Of a DNA stretch of 64,000 nucleotides, positions 52,665 through 61,135 are shown piece after piece. The position numbers and the translations under genes were made by a program. The number at the start of each line of letters is the position of its first letter. Within the stretch, counting starts at the first letter, position 1. The notes below the pieces were generated by a model. The model ran no database searches and had not been told where the DNA came from. It was given only the letters and a program-made list of their open reading frames with translations. The DNA lies in assembly GCF_003590875.1 (NCBI RefSeq), contig NZ_QYUN01000002.1:310001-374000 (forward strand). The letters are read 5' to 3'. Source of the DNA: Noviherbaspirillum cavernae (GTDB taxonomy: Bacteria; Pseudomonadota; Gammaproteobacteria; Burkholderiales; Burkholderiaceae_D).

Positions 52665-53516
52665 TCAGATTTCGATCTCGCCTTCGAAAACCACGACTGC
52701 CGGGCCGGTCATCATGACGGATGCGCCGTCGCCACCCCAGCCGATCGACAATTCGCCGCCGCGCGTGTTGACCCGCACCGGGGAGTCGAGCAGCCCGCGC
52801 CGGATGCCGGCAACCACGGCCGCGCAGGCGCCCGTGCCGCATGCCAGCGTCTCGCCTGCGCCGCGCTCGAATACGCGCAGATTGATCTGATGACGATCGA
52901 CGATTTGCATGAAACCGGCGTTGACGCGCTTCGGAAAGCGCGGATGGCGCTCGATGACCGGGCCGTCGATGTGCACCGGCGCGGCCGCCGCATCGTCCAC
53001 CACTTGCACTGCATGCGGATTGCCCATCGACACGGCGGAAATCCAGCGGGTCGCGCCATTGATGTCCAGCGGCCACAGGGTGTCGCCGCCTTCGGATTTC
53101 CCCTGCAAGCCGCTCGCGTCGAACGGCACGCGCGCCGCCTCCAGGATCGGTGCGCCCATGTCGACGGTGATGCGGCCATCCGCTTCCAGCGTCGGCTCGA
53201 TCACGCCCGACATGGTTTCCACCTTGATCGCACGCTTGCCGGTCAAGCCCTTGTCGGTGACGAACTTGACGAAGGCGCGCGCGCCGTTGCCGCATTGCTC
53301 GACTTCGCCGCCGTCGGCGTTGTAAATCCGATAGCGGAAATCGACATGCGCCGACTGCGGCTTCTCGACCACCAACATCTGGTCGGCGCCGATGCCGAAG
53401 CGGCGGTCGGCCAGGCGCTGCCACTGTTCCGGGCTGAAGTCGATGCGCTGGTTGATGGCATCGATCACGACGAAGTCGTTGCCGGCGCCGTGCATTTTCG
53501 TGAATTTGAGTTTCAT
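52665..53516 (-). CDS. dapF: Diaminopimelate epimerase
   Basis: 283 residues. It converts LL- to meso-diaminopimelate for lysine and peptidoglycan. The paired catalytic Cys are in the [10 protein letters not shown] and [12 protein letters not shown] motifs, and the N-terminal [12 protein letters not shown] is typical. The ATG at 53516 is the family start; the upstream-extended frame lies inside the neighbouring gene. Confidence 0.96.
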   Translation of the reverse strand: MKLKFTKMHGAGNDFVVIDAINQRIDFSPEQWQRLADRRFGIGADQMLVVEKPQSAHVDFRYRIYNADGGEVEQCGNGARAFVKFVTDKGLTGKRAIKVETMSGVIEPTLEADGRITVDMGAPILEAARVPFDASGLQGKSEGGDTLWPLDINGATRWISAVSMGNPHAVQVVDDAAAAPVHIDGPVIERHPRFPKRVNAGFMQIVDRHQINLRVFERGAGETLACGTGACAAVVAGIRRGLLDSPVRVNTRGGELSIGWGGDGASVMMTGPAVVVFEGEIEI

Positions 53517-53523
53517 GCGGTGA

Positions 53524-54435
53524 TTATAGGCCTTCGTCGGTATCCGGAATCCGCGTCTCCGGGGCGTCCGCGCCATAGAAACCCGGCTCGCCGGCCGGCC
53601 TGGTCTTGAATCGCTTGTGCGCCCAGAAATACTCGGCGGGTGCTTCCAGCACGCGCTGCTCGATGAACGCATTCATGCGTCGGGTGGCGGCGAACATGTC
53701 CTTGCCGGGATAATCTTCCCACGCGGGATAAACGCTCACTTTCCAGCCGCGATAGTGCGGCAGGTAGGTCGCGATGACCGGGATAACCTGCGCGCCCGTC
53801 ATCGCGGCGATGCGCGCCGTGGCGGTGAGCGTGGCGGCGGGAATGCCGAAGAAGGGCACGAATTCGGCATCGCGCGAACCGAAGTCCATGTCGGGCAGCA
53901 TGAAGAACGGCACATGCTCGCGCATCGCGCGGATGATCGGCTTGACTCCTTCGCCGCGCGAAAACAGCCTGGTCGGATGAAAGCGCGAGCGGCCTTTGCG
54001 CAGCGCTGCGTCGAAAACCTGGCTCTTTTGCCGCGTGTAGATCGAGCACCCCGGCGTATGCATGGCCATCGCCACGCCGGCGACGTCGAGGCAGACAAAA
54101 TGCGGGCACAGCAGAATGACCGGCCCCGCCTTGATCGCCTCCAGCGGCACGCCCGGCGCGATCGTGATGAGCCGCTCCAGCCGCGCTCTGGATCCCCACC
54201 ACAGCACGCCGCGCTCGACGACGCTGCGTGCATACGCCTGGAAATGCTTTTTCGCCAAGGCGTCCCGCTCCTGTTCCGACAGCGTGGGCAGGCAAAGGCG
54301 GAGATTGGTCAGCGTAATCGCGCGGCGCGGCCGCATGATGGCAAACAGCAGCGTGCCGATTGCCTCCCCCAGACGCCCCAGAATCGGTAGCGGCAGCCAA
54401 TGCAACAGCCACATCACGCCAAGCAACAATCTCAT
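53524..54435 (-). CDS. LpxL/HtrB-family lipid A or lysophospholipid acyltransferase
   Basis: 303 residues. A hydrophobic N-terminus, then the acyltransferase blocks [19 protein letters not shown] (catalytic His with Asp five residues on), [14 protein letters not shown], and [26 protein letters not shown], and the end [15 protein letters not shown] typical of the family. It is the second of two such genes; its start overlaps the stop of the first by 4 bp. The pair presumably adds secondary acyl chains to lipid A. Confidence 0.87.
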   Translation of the reverse strand: MRLLLGVMWLLHWLPLPILGRLGEAIGTLLFAIMRPRRAITLTNLRLCLPTLSEQERDALAKKHFQAYARSVVERGVLWWGSRARLERLITIAPGVPLEAIKAGPVILLCPHFVCLDVAGVAMAMHTPGCSIYTRQKSQVFDAALRKGRSRFHPTRLFSRGEGVKPIIRAMREHVPFFMLPDMDFGSRDAEFVPFFGIPAATLTATARIAAMTGAQVIPVIATYLPHYRGWKVSVYPAWEDYPGKDMFAATRRMNAFIEQRVLEAPAEYFWAHKRFKTRPAGEPGFYGADAPETRIPDTDEGL

Positions 54436-55322
54436 GTGCTTTCTTTCTCGCGAGAGGCCGGATTGGTCACGCCGGGCGGCGTTTTGTAGCGGTTGTAGCT
54501 CCAGAAATATTGCGCCGGGCAGCGTGCAATCAACTGTTCCATAGCGGCATTGATGGCGCGCGCCTGTTGTTCCGGTGTCTTGCCCATGTCTTGTTCGAAT
54601 GGCACCAATCGCAACACATAACCTTTACCCCACGGCAATCGCTCGGCATACGCCAGAATGATCGGCGCTCCTGTCATCTGTTGCAGTTTGGCCGGCAGTG
54701 TCATCGTATAGGCCGGTTTGCCGAAAAAATCCGCCCATACGCCTTCGCCTTGCTGTGGGACCTGGTCCGGCAGCAGCCCGATGGCTCCGCCTTGTTTCAG
54801 CGTCTTGAGCAAGGTGCGCACGCCAGCCAGATTGGCGGGCGCGAGCTGCAGCTTGTTGCGCGTTCTTGCACCCTCGATCAGCGGGCGCAGCGCTTCCTTG
54901 CGCGGGGGGCGGTACAGCACGGTCAGCGGCGCTTCGGTCGCTGTGACTTGCGCCAGCATTTCGAAGCAGCCCAGATGCGGCGTCAGAAAGATCACGCCGC
55001 GTCTGGCGTCGATGGCGATTTTTGCCACTTCCCAGTTTGCAAATACGCCGGCCCGCTTGATCCTCGCGGTGGATGCGAACCAGACGAAGGGGAGTTCCAG
55101 CAGATTCTTGCCTGCTTCCCGAATTGCCTGCGCCAGGAATTCGGAGAATCCCGCGCGCGCGATGTTGCTTTTCAATCTGTTGCGATAGGTGGGTGATGCG
55201 AGATACACCAGCCAGCCGAGCGTCGCGCCCGACGCATGCAGCACGGGCAGAGGCAGTTTTGACAACAGGCGGAACAGCGTGATGAGCATCAAGGAACGAG
55301 GAGGGTTTGTGAAATTTTTCAA
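54432..55322 (-). CDS. LpxL/HtrB-family lipid A or lysophospholipid acyltransferase
   Basis: 296 residues; a Met at residue 12 (55289) is also a possible start. Conserved blocks: VIFLTPHLGCFEMLA (catalytic His and Glu), VLYRPPRKEALRPLI, GAIGLLPDQVPQQGEGVWADFFGKPAYT, and CPAQYFWSYNRYKTPPG. The hydrophobic N-terminus anchors it to the inner membrane. It starts the pair transcribed divergently from metK (about 140-175 bp between starts, depending on the start codon). Confidence 0.87.
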   Translation of the reverse strand: MKNFTNPPRSLMLITLFRLLSKLPLPVLHASGATLGWLVYLASPTYRNRLKSNIARAGFSEFLAQAIREAGKNLLELPFVWFASTARIKRAGVFANWEVAKIAIDARRGVIFLTPHLGCFEMLAQVTATEAPLTVLYRPPRKEALRPLIEGARTRNKLQLAPANLAGVRTLLKTLKQGGAIGLLPDQVPQQGEGVWADFFGKPAYTMTLPAKLQQMTGAPIILAYAERLPWGKGYVLRLVPFEQDMGKTPEQQARAINAAMEQLIARCPAQYFWSYNRYKTPPGVTNPASREKEST

Positions 55323-55402
55323 GACGCGTAAAATAGCATAGATGTGGTATCCGCCGAGTTAACAGACAACTTGCGAGGCGGCATAAAAATCTCGCTAAAG
55401 CG

Positions 55403-55465
55403 TCGCAGGCTCAGGCAGTTGGCCGCGACATATGGTCAATAACCAATAAAGACAGGAGCCTGCGA
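55403..55465 (+). promoter_or_regulatory. metK leader stem that could hide the ribosome-binding site
   Basis: TCGCAGGCTC (55403-55412) and GAGCCTGCGA (55456-55465) are perfect 10-bp inverses. The second half overlaps the GAG end of the AGGAG Shine-Dalgarno and the first base of the metK start codon. A second hairpin (CCGCC...GGCGG, 55351-55381) precedes it. If this forms in the mRNA it would block ribosome access, an arrangement typical of translational control. No match to a known SAM riboswitch was recognised. Confidence 0.5.
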
Positions 55466-56628
55466 TGGCAAATGAATATCTCTTCACCTCGGAATCCGTC
55501 TCCGAAGGTCATCCCGACAAAGTCGCCGATCAGATTTCCGATTCGATCCTCGACGCAATCCTCACGCAAGACCGGAAGGCACGCGTTGCCGCGGAAACGC
55601 TGTGCAATACCGGTCTGGTCGTGCTGGCCGGTGAAATCACCACGCATGCGAATGTCGATTACATCAGTGTCGCGCGCGACACGATCAAGCGCATCGGTTA
55701 CGACAATGCCGACTTCGGCATCGACTACAAGAGCTGCGCCGTCATGGTGTGCTACGACAAGCAGTCGCCCGACATCGCGCAAGGTGTCGATGAAGGCAAG
55801 GGCCTCGATCTCGACCAGGGCGCGGGCGATCAAGGATTGATGTTCGGCTACGCCTGCGACGAGACTCCTGAACTGATGCCGGCTGCGATCTACTATTCGC
55901 ACCGCATCGTCGAACGCCAGTCGCAACTGCGCAAGGATGGCCGTCTGCCATGGCTGCGTCCGGATGCGAAGTCGCAAGTGACACTGCGCTACGTCGACGG
56001 CAAGCCGGTCGCGATCGATACCATCGTGCTGTCGACGCAGCACGCACCGGAAATGGAACACAAGGCGATCGAGGAAGCAGCGATCGAGGAAATCATCAAG
56101 CCGGTCGTGCCGAAGGAGTGGCTGAAGAACACGCGCTATCTGATCAACCCGACCGGCCGTTTCGTTATCGGCGGCCCGCAGGGCGATTGCGGCCTGACCG
56201 GACGCAAGATCATCGTCGATACCTACGGCGGTGCGGCACCGCACGGCGGCGGCGCATTCTCCGGCAAGGACCCGTCCAAGGTGGACCGTTCCGCCGCATA
56301 CGCCGGCCGTTACGTCGCCAAGAATATCGTCGCAGCCGGTCTGGCCAAGCGTTGCCAGATCCAGGTGTCCTACGCGATCGGCATCGCCAAGCCGACTTCG
56401 GTCATGGTGACCACCTTCGGCACCGGCAAGGTCAGCGACGAGACGCTGGCGCAACTGGTGCAGGAATTGTTCGACCTGCGTCCGAAAGGCATCGTGCAGA
56501 TGCTGGATCTGCTGCGTCCGATCTATGCAAAGACCGCCGCCTATGGCCATTTCGGCCGCGAAGAGCCGGAGTTCAGCTGGGAGCGCACCGACAAGGCCGC
56601 TGCCCTGCGCGCTACCGCCGGTCTGTAA
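55465..56628 (+). CDS. metK: S-adenosylmethionine synthetase
   Basis: 387 residues. It makes SAM from methionine and ATP. The signature [17 protein letters not shown] lies near residue 13, [14 protein letters not shown] near 118, and the P-loop-like [19 protein letters not shown] near 257. The length is normal. Leader sequence could control translation. It starts the methyl-cycle block with ahcY and metF downstream. Confidence 0.97.
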   Translation: MANEYLFTSESVSEGHPDKVADQISDSILDAILTQDRKARVAAETLCNTGLVVLAGEITTHANVDYISVARDTIKRIGYDNADFGIDYKSCAVMVCYDKQSPDIAQGVDEGKGLDLDQGAGDQGLMFGYACDETPELMPAAIYYSHRIVERQSQLRKDGRLPWLRPDAKSQVTLRYVDGKPVAIDTIVLSTQHAPEMEHKAIEEAAIEEIIKPVVPKEWLKNTRYLINPTGRFVIGGPQGDCGLTGRKIIVDTYGGAAPHGGGAFSGKDPSKVDRSAAYAGRYVAKNIVAAGLAKRCQIQVSYAIGIAKPTSVMVTTFGTGKVSDETLAQLVQELFDLRPKGIVQMLDLLRPIYAKTAAYGHFGREEPEFSWERTDKAAALRATAGL

Positions 56629-56689
56629 GCGCGCACGACGCTCATGATTTCCTGTACAGCTTCTCGTTCTGGAAAGGCTTGAGTCGTTC

Positions 56690-57592
56690 GTGCGTGCGTT
56701 CCGTCCTGCTGCTGCGATTCTGAGCGCGCTCTTGTGCGCATCTGCCGTCGCCGGCAATGCGGTGCCGCAGACGGATTGGTGCAAGAGGCTCGTGCCGCGT
56801 CTGCCCGGTGTCTCGGCGCAAGAGTGCCAGCGCAGCGCACTGGTCCCGACGGGGGCAGCGTCGCTCAAGGGGTTTCCGATCCTGTTGCGCGACGTCCCTG
56901 CAAGGAATGTGAAAGAGCCGCTGCGGATTCTGTTGCTGGGTGGAATACACGGCGACGAATTGACTGCGGCGGCGATCGTGTTCCAGTGGCTGCAATGGAC
57001 TGGCAACGCGCCGGCGAACAAGTTTCACTGGCATGTTGCACCGGTCGTCAACCCCGATGGATTGCTTGCCTCCAAGCCGCAGCGCGTCAATGCGAACGGT
57101 GTCGATCTGAACCGAAATTTTCCGACGCCTGGCTGGAAGCAGGATGCGCCTCACTACTGGGCGCGGAAAACCGGCAGCGATCCGCGCCGCTATCCCGGTG
57201 CCACGCCGCTGTCCGAGCCGGAAAGCCGCTGGCTGAACGGCGAAATGGAGCGCTTCCGGCCGCAAGTGATCATCTCGGTGCATGCGCCGTATGGCGTGCT
57301 GGATTTCGACGGACCGGCGAAGCCGCCGCAGCGTTTCGGGCGCTTGTGGTTCAGCCGCGTCGGCGTGTTTCCCGGTTCGCTCGGCAATTACCTCGGAGTG
57401 CACAAGAACATCCCCGTTATCACGATCGAATTGCCCAATGCGCTGGCGATGCCGTCGGATGCCGAAACGAGGCGCATCTGGAATGACATGTTGAGCTGGA
57501 TCGAGCGCAATGTACCGCAGAAGGGGGCGGTACCGGCCAAGATGCCGCCTGTGCAGCGGACTGCGGCAGCGCCGCAGACGGCTGTGCGATGA
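56690..57592 (+). CDS. M14-family zinc carboxypeptidase, exported
   Basis: 300 residues with a signal peptide (about 1-21). The M14 zinc motif HGDE is in LLLGGIHGDELTAAAIVF, the third ligand and context are in QVIISVHAPYGVLDFDGP, and the catalytic Glu is in VITIELPNA. The block VNPDGLLASKPQRVNANGVDLNRNFPT is typical of the MpaA-like murein-peptide amidase subgroup. It may trim peptidoglycan peptides. The start is a GTG at 56690; a nearby alternative cannot be excluded. It lies between metK and ahcY. Confidence 0.85.
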   Translation: MRAFRPAAAILSALLCASAVAGNAVPQTDWCKRLVPRLPGVSAQECQRSALVPTGAASLKGFPILLRDVPARNVKEPLRILLLGGIHGDELTAAAIVFQWLQWTGNAPANKFHWHVAPVVNPDGLLASKPQRVNANGVDLNRNFPTPGWKQDAPHYWARKTGSDPRRYPGATPLSEPESRWLNGEMERFRPQVIISVHAPYGVLDFDGPAKPPQRFGRLWFSRVGVFPGSLGNYLGVHKNIPVITIELPNALAMPSDAETRRIWNDMLSWIERNVPQKGAVPAKMPPVQRTAAAPQTAVR

Positions 57593-57627
57593 GGCGCGTT
57601 TGCATCTTTTGAACCAACGAACTACGG

Positions 57628-57633
57628 TATAAT
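57628..57633 (+). promoter_or_regulatory. -10 box of ahcY
   Basis: A perfect TATAAT lies just upstream of the SAH riboswitch; a weak -35 (for example CTTTTG at 57606-57611) is 16 bp before it. Transcription would begin at about 57640, just at the riboswitch 5' end. Confidence 0.6.
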
Positions 57634-57637
57634 TTCG

Positions 57638-57719
57638 GCTCCAAGGAGCGTTGCAGCACGGTACTTTTCACACGACCGTGTCAGGCTTGGAACCGAATCT
57701 TTTCGCAACGGCGCTCACG
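57638..57719 (+). ncRNA. S-adenosylhomocysteine (SAH) riboswitch
   Basis: The sequence has the conserved layout of this class: GCTCCAAGGAGCGTTGCAG, a variable hairpin CACGGT (57658-57663)/ACCGTG (57675-57680), the conserved TCAGGCTTGG, and finally CAACGGCGCTCACG. CCAAG (57641-57645) pairs with CTTGG (57686-57690), and GAGCG (57646-57650) with CGCTC (57712-57716), giving the stem and pseudoknot. These riboswitches sense SAH and turn on ahcY, to clear SAH. It sits 37 bp upstream of the ahcY ATG. Confidence 0.93.
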
Positions 57720-57756
57720 TTACTTTTTTCTATTTTTCACAGGAAAGGAGGGCGTG

Positions 57757-59184
57757 ATGAACGCCGCAGTAATGAATTCCCAAACTTCCGCATCGCAAGA
57801 CTTCCTCGTTGCCGATCTCGGCCTAGCCGACTGGGGCCGCAAGGAAATCAAGATTGCTGAAACCGAAATGCCGGGCCTGATGGCAATCCGCGAGGAATTT
57901 GCCGCATCGCAACCGCTCAAGGGTGCGCTGATCACCGGCTCCCTGCACATGACGATCCAGACCGCCGTGCTGATCCAGACGCTGGAAGCGCTGGGCGCGA
58001 AGGTGCGCTGGGCGTCGTGCAACATCTACTCCACGCAAGACCACGCCGCCGCCGCGATCGCTGCCAACGGCACGCCGGTATTCGCGTTCAAGGGCGAGAA
58101 TCTGGATGAGTACTGGGATTTCACGCACCGCATCTTCGAATGGCCGAATGGCGAATATTCGAACATGATTCTCGATGACGGTGGCGATGCAACCCTGCTG
58201 CTGCACCTCGGCACCCGCGCTGAAAAAGACATCAGCGTGCTGAACAACCCGGACTCGGAAGAGGCAGTCTGCCTGTTCAACTCGATCAAGAAGAAGCTCG
58301 CGACCGATCCGACCTGGTATTCGACTCGCCTCGCGAAGATCCAGGGCGTGACCGAGGAAACCACCACCGGCGTGCACCGCCTGTACCAGATGCACAAGGA
58401 AGGCAAACTTGCGTTCCCGGCCATCAACGTGAACGACTCGGTTACCAAGTCCAAGTTCGACAACCTGTACGGCTGCCGCGAATCGCTGGTCGATGGCATA
58501 AAGCGCGCGACCGACGTCATGGTCGCCGGCAAGGTCGCCGTCGTGGCCGGTTACGGTGACGTGGGCAAGGGTTCGGCGCAAGCCTTGCGTGCGCTGTCGG
58601 CGCAAGTATGGGTCACGGAAATCGATCCGATCTGCGCATTGCAGGCGGCGATGGAAGGCTATCGCGTCGTCACGATGGATTACGCCGCCGAGCACGGCGA
58701 CATCTTCGTCACCTGCACCGGCAACTACCATGTGATCACGCACGCGCACATGAAGAAGATGAAGGACCAGGCGATCGTCTGCAACATCGGCCACTTCGAC
58801 AATGAAATCGAAGTCGCCGCGCTGAAGCAATACACCTGGGAAAACATCAAGCCGCAGGTCGATCATGTGATCTTCCCCGACGGCAAGCGCATCATCCTGC
58901 TGGCTGAAGGTCGCCTCGTGAACCTCGGTTGCGGCACCGGCCATCCGTCCTACGTGATGAGCTCCTCGTTCGCCAACCAGACCATCGCGCAGATCGAGCT
59001 GTACACCAACACCAAGGCGTATCCGGTCGGCGTCTACACGCTGCCGAAGCATCTCGATGAAAAGGTGGCGCGTCTGCAGCTGAAGAAGCTCAATGCGCAA
59101 TTGACCGAACTGACCGAAGAGCAGGCTGCCTACATCGGCGTGAAGCAAACCGGACCGTACAAGCCGGATCACTATCGCTACTAA
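57757..59184 (+). CDS. ahcY: Adenosylhomocysteinase
   Basis: 475 residues. It hydrolyses SAH to homocysteine and adenosine using bound NAD. The Rossmann loop [19 protein letters not shown] and the NAD-binding C-terminus [13 protein letters not shown] are present. The ATG at 57757 follows GGAGGG with normal spacing; the GTG three bases upstream is too close to that site. The bacterial insertion (about residues 180-220) is present. Expression is under the SAH riboswitch. Confidence 0.97.
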   Translation: MNAAVMNSQTSASQDFLVADLGLADWGRKEIKIAETEMPGLMAIREEFAASQPLKGALITGSLHMTIQTAVLIQTLEALGAKVRWASCNIYSTQDHAAAAIAANGTPVFAFKGENLDEYWDFTHRIFEWPNGEYSNMILDDGGDATLLLHLGTRAEKDISVLNNPDSEEAVCLFNSIKKKLATDPTWYSTRLAKIQGVTEETTTGVHRLYQMHKEGKLAFPAINVNDSVTKSKFDNLYGCRESLVDGIKRATDVMVAGKVAVVAGYGDVGKGSAQALRALSAQVWVTEIDPICALQAAMEGYRVVTMDYAAEHGDIFVTCTGNYHVITHAHMKKMKDQAIVCNIGHFDNEIEVAALKQYTWENIKPQVDHVIFPDGKRIILLAEGRLVNLGCGTGHPSYVMSSSFANQTIAQIELYTNTKAYPVGVYTLPKHLDEKVARLQLKKLNAQLTELTEEQAAYIGVKQTGPYKPDHYRY

Positions 59185-59198
59185 GCGTTCGTCAACAT

Positions 59199-59233
59199 GT
59201 GCCGTCATTCCCGCCTTGCCGGAATGACGGCAC
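59199..59233 (+). terminator. 13-bp hairpin after ahcY
   Basis: GTGCCGTCATTCC (59199-59211) pairs with GGAATGACGGCAC (59221-59233) with a 9-nt loop, 14 bp after the ahcY stop. No U tract follows, so it may attenuate or protect the mRNA; its TCATTCC core also resembles common intergenic repeats. Confidence 0.5.
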
Positions 59234-59272
59234 GGTGCGGCCTTGTTGCAGGTTCAACCAAGCGGAGGAAGT

Positions 59273-59614
59273 ATGCGATTGCTCATCGTCTGGCTTATCA
59301 ACGCAGTGGCTTTGTTCGTTTTGCCCTATCTGATGAATTCGATCCAGGTGCAGAGTTTCACGGTCGCATTGATTGCGGCATTGGTGCTCGGTCTGGTCAA
59401 CACGCTGATCCGTCCGATTCTGTTGTTGCTGACGCTGCCGGTCACGGTGCTGACGCTGGGCCTCTTCATCTTCGTCATCAATGCGCTGCTGTTCTGGATG
59501 GCGTCGAAATTCGTCGGCGGTTTCCATGTCGCCGGCTTCTGGTCAGCGATGGGTGGCGCGATTCTGTACAGCCTGATCTCCTGGGGGCTGTCCGCTTTAA
59601 TACTGAATAGATAG
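59273..59614 (+). CDS. Phage-holin-4-like small membrane protein
   Basis: 113 residues with four membrane helices (LLIVWLINAVALFVLPYLM, ALIAALVLGLVNTLIRPILLLL, and others), matching the Phage_holin_4_2 (DUF360) family (the YvlD-like proteins). Despite the name there is no phage near it; it lies between ahcY and metF in many Burkholderiales. GCGGAGG precedes the ATG at 59273; the in-frame Met at 59243 is less likely. Function unknown. Confidence 0.87.
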   Translation: MRLLIVWLINAVALFVLPYLMNSIQVQSFTVALIAALVLGLVNTLIRPILLLLTLPVTVLTLGLFIFVINALLFWMASKFVGGFHVAGFWSAMGGAILYSLISWGLSALILNR

Positions 59615-59615
59615 C

Positions 59616-60467
59616 ATGTCTCAACAACATTTCAGCATCGAATTCTTCCCGCCCAAGACGCCGGAAGGCGTCGAGAAGCTGCGCGCGACACGCGCGAAGC
59701 TGGCGGAACTGCATCCGCACTATTTCTCGGTCACCTTCGGTGCCGGCGGCTCCACGCAGAAAGGCACGCTGGAAACCGTGCTCGACATCAAGCGCGAAGG
59801 GCACGATGCCGCGCCGCACCTGTCCTGCATCGGCAGTTCGCGCGACAGCCTGCGCGAGATACTGGCCGAATACAAATCGCACGGTATCAAGCGCCTCGTC
59901 GCATTGCGCGGCGACTTGCCGAGCGGGTATGGTTCGGCGGGTTTTTCCGCGGGCGAATTCCGCTATGCAAACGAGCTGGTCGAACTGATCCGCGCCGAAA
60001 CCGGCGACTGGTTCCACATCGAGGTGGCGGCCTATCCCGAAATGCATCCGCAGGCGAAGTCGCCGCAGGATGATATGCAGAGCTTTGTGCGCAAGGTGAA
60101 GGCGGGCGCCGATGCGGCGATCACGCAGTATTTCTACAACGCCGACGCCTACTTCCGTTTCGTCGATGAAGCGCGCAAGGCCGGCACCGACGTGCCGATC
60201 GTGGCCGGCATCATGCCGATCACGAACTACTCGCAACTGATGCGCTTTTCCGACATGTGCGGCGCGGAGATTCCGCGCTGGATACGCCTGAAGCTGGCCA
60301 GCTTTGGCGACGATGCCGAATCGATCAAGGCGTTCGGGCTGGATGTGGTGACCTCGTTGTGTGAACGCCTCTTGGTGGGCGGCGCGCCGGGTCTACATTT
60401 CTACACGCTGAATCAGGCCGTCGCGACGCTGGAAATCTGCCGTCGCCTGCGCGCGCCTGCGCGCTGA
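59616..60467 (+). CDS. metF: 5,10-methylenetetrahydrofolate reductase
   Basis: 283 residues. It reduces methylene-THF to methyl-THF with FAD for methionine synthesis. FSIEFFPPKTPEG starts near residue 5, TFGAGGSTQKGTLE near 45, and VALRGDLPSGYG near 94; these are the FAD- and folate-binding blocks. It follows the holin-like gene by one base. Together with ahcY and metK it completes the activated-methyl cycle. Confidence 0.96.
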   Translation: MSQQHFSIEFFPPKTPEGVEKLRATRAKLAELHPHYFSVTFGAGGSTQKGTLETVLDIKREGHDAAPHLSCIGSSRDSLREILAEYKSHGIKRLVALRGDLPSGYGSAGFSAGEFRYANELVELIRAETGDWFHIEVAAYPEMHPQAKSPQDDMQSFVRKVKAGADAAITQYFYNADAYFRFVDEARKAGTDVPIVAGIMPITNYSQLMRFSDMCGAEIPRWIRLKLASFGDDAESIKAFGLDVVTSLCERLLVGGAPGLHFYTLNQAVATLEICRRLRAPAR

Positions 60468-60476
60468 ACCGCTTCG

Positions 60477-61046
60477 CTATGCGGTGTCCCGTGCCGCCGG
60501 CAATTCCGTGATGATGCGGTCGAGCGGGATGTCGTGCGGTGCGCCCTTGAACTGCGCCATGGCGCAGGAATACGCGATGCCGAGCGTGAACGGGCGCGGC
60601 GTGGTGGCGAGCGTGCGATCGTAGAATCCGCCGCCATATCCCAGACGCACATTGTCCGAGTTGTATCCGACGCAGGGAATGAGCAGCGCATCCGGGTGCA
60701 AGGTATTGTCGGCGTTGGCGGGTATCGACACCGCCAATGCATCCTTGACCAGCGGCTCGCCCGGCGACCATGCGGCGAAACGCAGGGGCGCATCCTGCGC
60801 AATCACCACCGGCAACGCAAGTTGCACACCGCATGTTGCCAGTTCGGCATAAAGCGGACGCAGGTCCGGTTCGCTTCTTATCGGCCAGTAAATTCCCAGT
60901 GTCCTGACCGGATGTGTTGCCAGCAATGCAGTTATCTGCGTGGCGATCGAGGCATCCCATTGCCGGCGCACATCGGGTTCGACGGCTTGCCTTTTTTCCA
61001 GCAGCGCGCGGCGCAACACCTCTTTATCGGACAGGTTGTGGAGCAT
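60477..61046 (-). CDS. 5-formyltetrahydrofolate cyclo-ligase
   Basis: 189 residues. It converts 5-formyl-THF to methenyl-THF. KEVLRRALLEKRQAV is the N-terminal substrate block, and DALLIPCVGYNSDNVRLGYGGGFYDRTL the ATP-binding C-terminal motif. It is convergent with metF and divergent from the lytic transglycosylase gene; the folate theme links it with metF. Confidence 0.92.
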   Translation of the reverse strand: MLHNLSDKEVLRRALLEKRQAVEPDVRRQWDASIATQITALLATHPVRTLGIYWPIRSEPDLRPLYAELATCGVQLALPVVIAQDAPLRFAAWSPGEPLVKDALAVSIPANADNTLHPDALLIPCVGYNSDNVRLGYGGGFYDRTLATTPRPFTLGIAYSCAMAQFKGAPHDIPLDRIITELPAARDTA

Positions 61047-61135
61047 GGTTTTTGCAGAAAAGATCGAACGTCACATGCTATCCTAGACGACGCCGATTCA
61101 GTGCTCAACAACAAGGTTCCAAATTGAATTTTCCG

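Noticed and set aside
59273..59614. Holin-family gene as a sign of a prophage
   Set aside because: No phage genes surround it; the gene is a fixed neighbour of ahcY and metF in Burkholderiales.
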